Part shown: positions 58,833-64,000 of the stretch, in pieces
Position numbering within the stretch: the stretch's first letter is position 1
Layout of the letters: every line of letters begins with the position of its first letter
Assembly (NCBI GenBank): GCA_900316295.1
Contig: ONCJ01000006.1
Location: 62,001-126,000, forward strand
Length of the DNA stretch: 64,000 bases
Reading direction: 5' to 3'
From: an uncultured Prevotella sp.
GTDB taxonomy: Bacteria > Bacteroidota > Bacteroidia > Bacteroidales > Bacteroidaceae
Translations under genes and position numbers: made by a program
The notes under the pieces: model-generated
Database searches by the model: none
Told to the model about the DNA's origin: nothing
The model's input: the letters and a program-made list of their open reading frames with translations, nothing else

Positions 58833-59578
58833 TAGTCTTCGTCTTGATTGTGACATGTCCGACACTTTGCCCAGAAGCTATATGTCAGTGTCAGTTGTAG
58901 TGTGTGATAGCAGTCTGTATTTTTGAACATTCCCTCACTTTTTATGCCGTAGGGGTCTTTCGAGCCGTCGAGGTTGTCGCTCATGGATATATGTATCGCC
59001 CATTCCAGTCCGAGATTCATCCTCTCTGTGACCTTATACTTCAGTCCCAGTCCTATGGGTACGTTGGCGGTGAAGTCATTCTTCTTGTCGCTATTCTTCA
59101 GTTTTACGTACGTAACACCCAGTCCTCCGAAGACGAAGGGGGTCAGTCGTTGTGCTCCGCGATAGTCGCGACCAGTACCGTATGGCCAGAAGTTATACTC
59201 ATAGGTCAGTGCCACATCTACCAGTTGGTTGTTGAAGGTGTATGGTTGTTCGGCATAGATAGGATAGTACGTCTTCACATCCTTTGAGCTACCCTTAATC
59301 TTACCATATGAGGCATTGAGCTTCAGTCCCATATATGGGTTGAAGTTATAGCGAGCCATGATGGTAGACATGGGTTGTAGGTTCTTCGTCAACTTACTGT
59401 TAAAGTCGCCCAGATACCCAATTACACCAATGCCGCCGCCCATCTCCATGCGGTATTCGGGGTCGTCCTGCGCTTGTATAGGTAGGACAGCAAACAACAG
59501 CAGCAAGCAATATACAATGCGTAATGTATAATGCTTAATGCTTAATGTGGATTTGAGCTTTGTTTGCAAAGAATGCAT
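58832..59578 (-). CDS. DUF6089-family outer-membrane protein
   Basis: 248 residues. The mature protein starts [20 protein letters not shown] and has a series of outer-membrane strands ([55 protein letters not shown]). The only start is the ATG at 59578; the signal peptide region [20 protein letters not shown] is encoded in part by a TAATGCT heptamer array. In Bacteroidales a protein like this precedes uppS and bamA, suggesting a link to envelope assembly, though its function is unknown. Confidence 0.82.
   Translation of the reverse strand: MHSLQTKLKSTLSIKHYTLRIVYCLLLLFAVLPIQAQDDPEYRMEMGGGIGVIGYLGDFNSKLTKNLQPMSTIMARYNFNPYMGLKLNASYGKIKGSSKDVKTYYPIYAEQPYTFNNQLVDVALTYEYNFWPYGTGRDYRGAQRLTPFVFGGLGVTYVKLKNSDKKNDFTANVPIGLGLKYKVTERMNLGLEWAIHISMSDNLDGSKDPYGIKSEGMFKNTDCYHTLQLTLTYSFWAKCRTCHNQDED
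59515..59549. repeat. Heptamer array encoding part of the DUF6089 signal peptide
   Basis: Five 7-bp units (CAATGCG, TAATGTA, TAATGCT, TAATGCT, TAATGTG). On the minus strand they encode residues about 11-21 of the protein. The unit is the same as at 7658-7671 and close to those at 7604 and 41741. Confidence 0.88.
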
Positions 59579-59584
59579 AAATAA

Positions 59585-59619
59585 CTATGAACTATGAACT
59601 ATGAACTCTGAATTATGAA
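59585..59619. repeat. Heptamer tandem array, unit CTATGAA
   Basis: Five 7-bp units (CTATGAA three times, CTCTGAA, TTATGAA) between the DUF6242 stop and the DUF6089 start. Confidence 0.88.
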
Positions 59620-59622
59620 CTC

Positions 59623-60993
59623 TTATTGCCTCTCCCAGCCCAGTCGGTTGAGTCGTCCTCGCCACACCTGTCCGCTGTCGCCATAGAACAGCCAGATGAA
59701 GTTGTTGCCATCGACAGTTGTCGTGTAGACATTAGTGGTAAGTGGTGTCGGTAAGGTGTATTTGGAGCTAGCCGACCAGTTGATGCCGATGTCCTTGCTC
59801 ACGTTATAGGTGGTGGCTTTGCCGTCTTTCAGTCCCAGCATCATGATGCTGTTGTCATAGCCGAAGGCGGAGATGCTGGCGAGCTGTGGAGTCTCCTTAG
59901 TACCCTCTACAAGTGTCCAGGGGTAGGCGAGTGGTTTTCTGTATTCTGTCAGTTTTGTCCATACCACGGTGTTGCCACTGGCGTCCTTGCCTATGACGGC
60001 TATTTGTCCCATGTCGCTATTGGTCTTCAAGCTAACATACGAGTATCCCTCTACAACAACAGGCATACTTGCGTCGTTGCCGCTCTCGGTCTGGTCGGCA
60101 GTCCACGTTTCTCCAAAGTCGTTTGACACCATAAATTTTCCCGACGTGCTTAGTGCAAACAGACATCCCTCTGCTGCACCAATCAGTTGGCGTAGTCCCG
60201 TATTTTCTGCCGCCGTGCTCCATGTCATTCCATTCCATGACTCCAACAGAGTCTCACCATTGAGAACATACATAAATTGGAATGCTGATACCATCGTTTT
60301 GTAAGCATCTGCCGGCAGAGTCACGTTGGGCGAACAAAGAGACCAGTTCTTGCCATCGTTCTTGTTGGTAGTGTATATGAGTGTCTCCGACCCGTTGCTA
60401 CCGAAGAGATAGATGTTGTCACCAAGTGCTATAGCCTTCATTCCAGTTAGTGCTGTGAAGTCTGCATTGGCAAGAGCGTTGCCGTCATCATCCGTGCCCA
60501 AGGCACTCTTCCATGCGAACGCCTCGCCATCCTCCTGATGTACGTTTAGTTTCAGGGTGTACTCACGGTATTGTTTTCCGTCCTGTGCCAGCACTCTCAG
60601 TTTGCGTTCTACTGACAAGTCCATCGAGTCGGTGCTGACGTAGTAGTTATATTCATCGTCGTCGATGTTCTTGATGAATACAGTTCCGCTATTCAGCGTG
60701 CCGATGCTTGTCACCACGTGCGTAGCGTCGGTACCGTAGGGCAGTGAGTCCGTGTTGAAAATCAGTCCCTGCTCTTGGTCTATGTTGAATTTATATGTCG
60801 AGCCCGAGAATGTGCTCTTAGTGATTGTACCCTCGCTGTTAGCAAGGTATTTGTTCATGGTGCCGAGCGTGAAGGATGTGATAGCGGCATCGCTATAGTA
60901 AGTGTATTCATCGTGGTCGCTGCCACCCAAGCATGAAGTCATGCCGACAACCATCAGCAACGCAATTATTCCTTCGGTTATTTTGTTTCTCAT
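59623..60993 (-). CDS. DUF6242 lipoprotein
   Basis: 456 residues. Lipoprotein signal MRNKITEGIIALLMVVGMTS with the cysteine following. The N-terminal domain contains DEYTYYSDAAITSFTLGTMN, a pattern common in Bacteroidetes lipoproteins with this domain. The C-terminal domain looks like a beta-propeller with sialidase/BNR-type repeats (FMVSNDFGETWTADQTESGN, SKDIGINWSASSKYTL). The protein is probably at the outer membrane; function unknown. A -7 element lies 34-42 nt upstream. Confidence 0.8.
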   Translation of the reverse strand: MRNKITEGIIALLMVVGMTSCLGGSDHDEYTYYSDAAITSFTLGTMNKYLANSEGTITKSTFSGSTYKFNIDQEQGLIFNTDSLPYGTDATHVVTSIGTLNSGTVFIKNIDDDEYNYYVSTDSMDLSVERKLRVLAQDGKQYREYTLKLNVHQEDGEAFAWKSALGTDDDGNALANADFTALTGMKAIALGDNIYLFGSNGSETLIYTTNKNDGKNWSLCSPNVTLPADAYKTMVSAFQFMYVLNGETLLESWNGMTWSTAAENTGLRQLIGAAEGCLFALSTSGKFMVSNDFGETWTADQTESGNDASMPVVVEGYSYVSLKTNSDMGQIAVIGKDASGNTVVWTKLTEYRKPLAYPWTLVEGTKETPQLASISAFGYDNSIMMLGLKDGKATTYNVSKDIGINWSASSKYTLPTPLTTNVYTTTVDGNNFIWLFYGDSGQVWRGRLNRLGWERQ

Positions 60994-61026
60994 TGGTATT
61001 TCGTCTGTTGAAAAAGAATTTTGCCT

Positions 61027-61035
61027 GCAAATTTA
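61027..61035 (-). promoter_or_regulatory. -7 element of the DUF6242 gene
   Basis: TAAATTTGC on the minus strand, 34 nt before the ATG; no TTTG at canonical spacing. Confidence 0.5.
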
Positions 61036-61450
61036 CTTAGAATTCCTCAAATAGAACGCCTTTTACACCTTTTATTATGCAAATTAACGAAATAACACCT
61101 GTTTTTTAAGTTTGTTTTAGAGAATTTCATGTTGCAAGTGCATAAGCGCATTTGTGTGTGTAAACGGCGTTTTAGACTGCAAAAACGGCCTTTTTTTACC
61201 CAAAAACGACCCTTTTTGTGTTGTAAAATGACCCAATTTGATGATCAAATTACTGCTAATGCGTCTGCAGACAAGGTTGCATACCATGTACCCCAGTTTC
61301 TTTTCCTTGGTAGCTTAGCTAAAGATTTATTATTCTTGGAACCGATTGATAATTTCTGTATTATCGCTGTACGGAGATGGTGAAACTATAGTCTTAGAAT
61401 CAAGAAGAATGTTGATAATTATATGCCCCATTAGCCACCCTGGTATTCTA
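61036..61450. other. Intergenic region without a supported gene
   Basis: About 415 nt between the DUF6242 promoter and the pckA terminator. It contains CGGCGTTTTAGA (61165-61176) followed by CTGCAAAAACGGCC, shared with 27523-27534, and runs of CAAAAACG-like sequence. An 84-codon open frame (61129-61383) has a very basic, low-complexity start and does not look like a gene. No RNA gene was recognised. Confidence 0.5.
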
Positions 61451-61451
61451 A

Positions 61452-61484
61452 ATCAGGGATGCACCATAATGGAGCATCCCTGAT
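61452..61484 (-). terminator. Terminator of pckA
   Basis: ATCAGGGATGC-ACCATAATGGA-GCATCCCTGAT: perfect 11-bp stem, 11-nt loop, 24 nt beyond the pckA stop, with a short T-run after it on the minus strand. Confidence 0.8.
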
Positions 61485-61507
61485 AAAAAGATATGATTAA
61501 ATACTGT

Positions 61508-63121
61508 TTACAGCTGTGGACCAGCAGCAACGAGAGCCTTACCAGCCTCATTGCCTTCGTACTTCTTGAAGTTCTTGATGAAGCGTGCAGCCAGATCCTT
61601 AGCCTTCTCATCCCACTGAGCAGCGTCAGCGTATGTGTCGCGTGGGTCAAGAATGTTGGTGTCTACGCCCTCGAGCTCTGTTGGAACCTCGAAGTTGAAG
61701 TAAGGAATCTTCTTTGTAGGAGCCTTCAGGATAGCGCCACCGAGGATAGCGTCGATGATACCACGGGTATCCTTGATAGAGATACGCTTGCCTGTTCCGT
61801 TCCAACCGGTATTTACGAGGTATGCCTTAGCACCGCTCTTCTCCATCTTCTTAACGAGCTCCTCAGCGTACTTTGTTGGGTGCAGCTCGAGGAATGCCTG
61901 GCCGAAGCAAGCAGAGAAGGTTGGAGTAGGCTCGGTGATGCCACGCTCTGTACCTGCCAGCTTAGCTGTGAAGCCAGAGAGGAAGTAGTACTTGGTCTGC
62001 TCTGGAGTGAGGATAGATACTGGAGGCAGTACTCCGAATGCATCAGCAGACAGGAAGATGACGTTCTTTGCGTCTGGACCTGCGCTCTTGCCATTTACAT
62101 TTGCAGCAATCTTCTCGATGTGGTTGATTGGGTAGCTTACGCGGGTATTCTCGGTAACGCTCTTGTCAGCGAAGTCGATCTTGCCGTCCTCAGCAACAGT
62201 TACGTTCTCGAGCAGAGCATCGCGGCGGATAGCGTTGTAGATGTCTGGCTCGCTCTCCTTGTCGAGGTTGATAACCTTGGCATAGCATCCGCCCTCGAGG
62301 TTGAATACGCCCTCGTCGTCCCATCCGTGCTCGTCGTCACCGATGAGCAGACGCTTAGGATCGGTAGACAGAGTGGTCTTACCTGTACCTGAGAGACCGA
62401 AGAAGATAGCGGTGTTCTTACCCTCCATGTCGGTGTTAGCAGAGCAGTGCATAGAAGCGATGCCCTGGAGTGGGAGGTAGTAGTTCTGCATAGAGAACAT
62501 ACCCTTCTTCATCTCGCCACCGTACCATGTATTGATGATTACCTGCTCGCGGCTTGTTGTGTTGAAGGCAACGCAAGTCTCTGAGTTCAGACCCAGCTCC
62601 TTGTAGTTCTCAACCTTAGCCTTAGAAGCGTTGTAGATAACGAAGTTTGGCTCGAAGTTAGCGAGTTCCTCCTCTGTAGGCTGGATGAACATGTTCTTAA
62701 CGAAGTGAGCCTGCCATGCTACCTCAACGATGAAGCGCACTGCAAGACGTGTTCCCTCGTTAGCACCACAGAAAGCGTCTACAACATACAGGTTCTTGTT
62801 GCAAAGTTCCTTGATGGCGATGTCCTTAACTGTTGCCCAAACCTCCTCGGTCATTGGGTGGTTGTCGTTCTTGTACTCCTCTGTTGTCCACCAAACCTTG
62901 TCCTTCGACTGCTCGTCGCATACGATGTACTTGTCCTTAGGTGAACGACCGGTGTAGATACCTGTCATAACGTTTACGGCGTTGAGCTCGGTGTTCTGAC
63001 CTTTGTCATAGCCAGTCAGCTCAGCCTTTGTCTCCTCCTCGAAGAGGAACTCATAGCTTGGGTTGTGGGCGATCACGGTAGAACCGGTGATGCCATACTG
63101 TGTTAAATCTAACTTTGCCAT
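61508..63121 (-). CDS. pckA: Phosphoenolpyruvate carboxykinase (ATP)
   Basis: 537 residues. It interconverts oxaloacetate and PEP with ATP/ADP; in succinate-producing Bacteroidetes it is thought to run in the carboxylating direction. The kinase-1a P-loop is [13 protein letters not shown], the kinase-2 motif is [20 protein letters not shown], and the active-site region includes [16 protein letters not shown]. Length and motifs are standard. It has one of the best promoters in the window and a strong terminator. Codon use looks optimised, as expected of a highly expressed gene. Confidence 0.97.
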   Translation of the reverse strand: MAKLDLTQYGITGSTVIAHNPSYEFLFEEETKAELTGYDKGQNTELNAVNVMTGIYTGRSPKDKYIVCDEQSKDKVWWTTEEYKNDNHPMTEEVWATVKDIAIKELCNKNLYVVDAFCGANEGTRLAVRFIVEVAWQAHFVKNMFIQPTEEELANFEPNFVIYNASKAKVENYKELGLNSETCVAFNTTSREQVIINTWYGGEMKKGMFSMQNYYLPLQGIASMHCSANTDMEGKNTAIFFGLSGTGKTTLSTDPKRLLIGDDEHGWDDEGVFNLEGGCYAKVINLDKESEPDIYNAIRRDALLENVTVAEDGKIDFADKSVTENTRVSYPINHIEKIAANVNGKSAGPDAKNVIFLSADAFGVLPPVSILTPEQTKYYFLSGFTAKLAGTERGITEPTPTFSACFGQAFLELHPTKYAEELVKKMEKSGAKAYLVNTGWNGTGKRISIKDTRGIIDAILGGAILKAPTKKIPYFNFEVPTELEGVDTNILDPRDTYADAAQWDEKAKDLAARFIKNFKKYEGNEAGKALVAAGPQL

Positions 63122-63227
63122 TTGAATTAAAATCTATAAAGTTGTTATTTGATAATCCTTTTCCTTAACCACTAAAACCTTGCACATGTGATCTGCCAAG
63201 TGCAGGCCTTTTCTCACTAATCGGTTG

Positions 63228-63258
63228 CAAAGGTACTCAAAATGACGCAAACTGCAAA
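63228..63258 (-). promoter_or_regulatory. Promoter of pckA
   Basis: Minus strand: TTTG (63255-63258), 19-bp spacer, TACCTTTG (63228-63235) followed by C. This leaves a 5' UTR of about 100 nt before the ATG at 63121. Confidence 0.8.
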
Positions 63259-63372
63259 GTGTAAAGGTACAAAATCAATTTTTAATCCCTGCTTTTAGTT
63301 AAATAATATAAAATTCCCAACATCTTTATAACCATTTGGCACGCAGACTTTACAATTATAATTTCTAATCAG

Positions 63373-63381
63373 TACTTTTGC
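63373..63381 (+). promoter_or_regulatory. -7 element of upp
   Basis: TACTTTTGC on the plus strand, 21 nt before the upp ATG; a TTTA 20 bp upstream may act as a weak -33 box. Confidence 0.55.
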
Positions 63382-63401
63382 AATATAATAGCTATACTTA
63401 A

Positions 63402-64000
63402 ATGAAAATAATCAATTTCTCTGAACAAAACAGTGTCATCAACCAGTATATGGCACTGCTTCGCGACAAAGCCTATCAAAGAGGGCGCATGGTGTTTCGC
63501 CGTAACGTAGAGCGAATAGGCGAGATGATGGCCTACGAGTTGTCAAAGACATTGGACTACAAAAAGAAGAAAATCACTACACCGCTGGGTTCAATAGAAA
63601 TGTCACTGCCAAAGGACGACATCGTACTCGCTACCGTACTGCGTGCCGGACTGCCTTTCCATCAAGGCTTTCTCAATGTCTTCGACAGGGCAGAGAATGC
63701 TTTTGTCTCAGCATATCGTATGTATACCAATCGTGAACATACCGAGGTGGGAGTACATACGGAGTATCTGGCATCGCCATCGGTAAAAGGCAAGACGCTT
63801 GTCATCTGTGATCCTATGCTGGCAACGGGTGGCTCGATGGTAGCAGCCGTAGAAGCTCTCCTTAAGACGGGTGCTCCCAGAAAGATACACATCTGTTGTG
63901 TGGTAGCTGCCCCAGAGGGCATTGAGTTCCTGAAGCAGAATCTTTCAGATGATATCACCGTATGGTGTGCTGCTATCGACGATGGCATGAACGAGCACAA
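63402..64000 (+). CDS. upp: Uracil phosphoribosyltransferase, 3' truncated by the window
   Basis: About 199 residues are visible from the ATG at 63402 (MKIINFSEQNSVINQYMALL); the end of the gene lies beyond the window. The PRPP-binding motif LVICDPMLATGGSMVAAVEA and the uracil-binding region typical of UPRTase (VLRAGLPFHQGFL) are visible. It salvages uracil to UMP. It is divergent from pckA, with both promoters in the 280-nt gap. Confidence 0.92.
   Translation, partial: MKIINFSEQNSVINQYMALLRDKAYQRGRMVFRRNVERIGEMMAYELSKTLDYKKKKITTPLGSIEMSLPKDDIVLATVLRAGLPFHQGFLNVFDRAENAFVSAYRMYTNREHTEVGVHTEYLASPSVKGKTLVICDPMLATGGSMVAAVEALLKTGAPRKIHICCVVAAPEGIEFLKQNLSDDITVWCAAIDDGMNEH

Noticed and set aside
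61129..61383. 84-codon open frame in the pckA/DUF6242 gap
   Set aside because: The first 35 residues are low-complexity and very basic, arising from a repeated CAAAAACG-like sequence; no promoter or homology pattern.

Overview
This window is chromosomal DNA from a member of the Bacteroidales, most likely Prevotella or a close relative. Evidence: promoters of the Bacteroidetes type (TTTG, then 19-20 bp, then TAnnTTTG, often followed by C), no Shine-Dalgarno-like spacing before most starts, two TonB-dependent receptors, Bacteroidetes-restricted families (DUF3108, DUF6089, DUF6242, 5-fold beta-flower), and large secreted proteins ending in the G-x-Y-I-x-x-G-K-K-x-x-x-K tail typical of Prevotella cell-surface proteins that probably use type IX secretion. 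Almost all genes are ordinary core genes; there is no prophage, transposase or CRISPR array.

Layout. 1-3058: end of an Ig-like surface protein, a DUF3108 protein and ribD (+). 3059-12646: minus-strand block with rnhA, a TonB receptor, argS, small membrane/secreted proteins, a HAD phosphatase and a UPF1-like helicase. 12788-23701: plus-strand surface island with a signal-peptide-plus-tail mini-protein, a 51-residue peptide, a 1,605-residue secreted protein cut by a frameshift, a 1,572-residue GLUG/LRR protein and an outer-membrane barrel. 23705-36921: mostly plus-strand housekeeping genes (pyridoxal kinase, U32 tRNA hydroxylase, sufE, trmH-like, rpoN, PAP2, purE, ispG, prmC, recX, comF-like, DUF362), with a cupin lipoprotein and a DUF486 protein on minus. 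37002-47201: minus-strand genes for a TonB receptor, YifB/ComM, lipoproteins, tRNA-Leu(UAA), argH, pyrE, an SH3 protein and a MntA/HepT toxin-antitoxin pair. 47206-50670: a modular LRR/MBG/cohesin/dockerin surface protein preceded by a candidate structured RNA. 50903-60993: minus-strand envelope cluster (DUF6089, uppS, bamA, three skp/ompH, murI, rluA-family synthase) plus DUF6242. 61508-64000: pckA (-) and the start of upp (+).

The most unusual feature is a dispersed set of about two dozen short tandem arrays whose unit sequences differ from place to place but whose period is nearly always 7 bp (a few are 8, 9 or 23). They fill most intergenic gaps, supply start-proximal signal-peptide codons, C-terminal codons and stop codons, and sit in frame inside conserved genes (argS, prmC twice, a HAD phosphatase). 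They resemble in form the heptameric STRR repeats known from cyanobacteria. Separately, an rluA-family gene carries two in-frame copies of a palindromic element of about 120 bp, comparable in behaviour to Rickettsia palindromic elements. All calls were made by reading the sequence; no database search was run.
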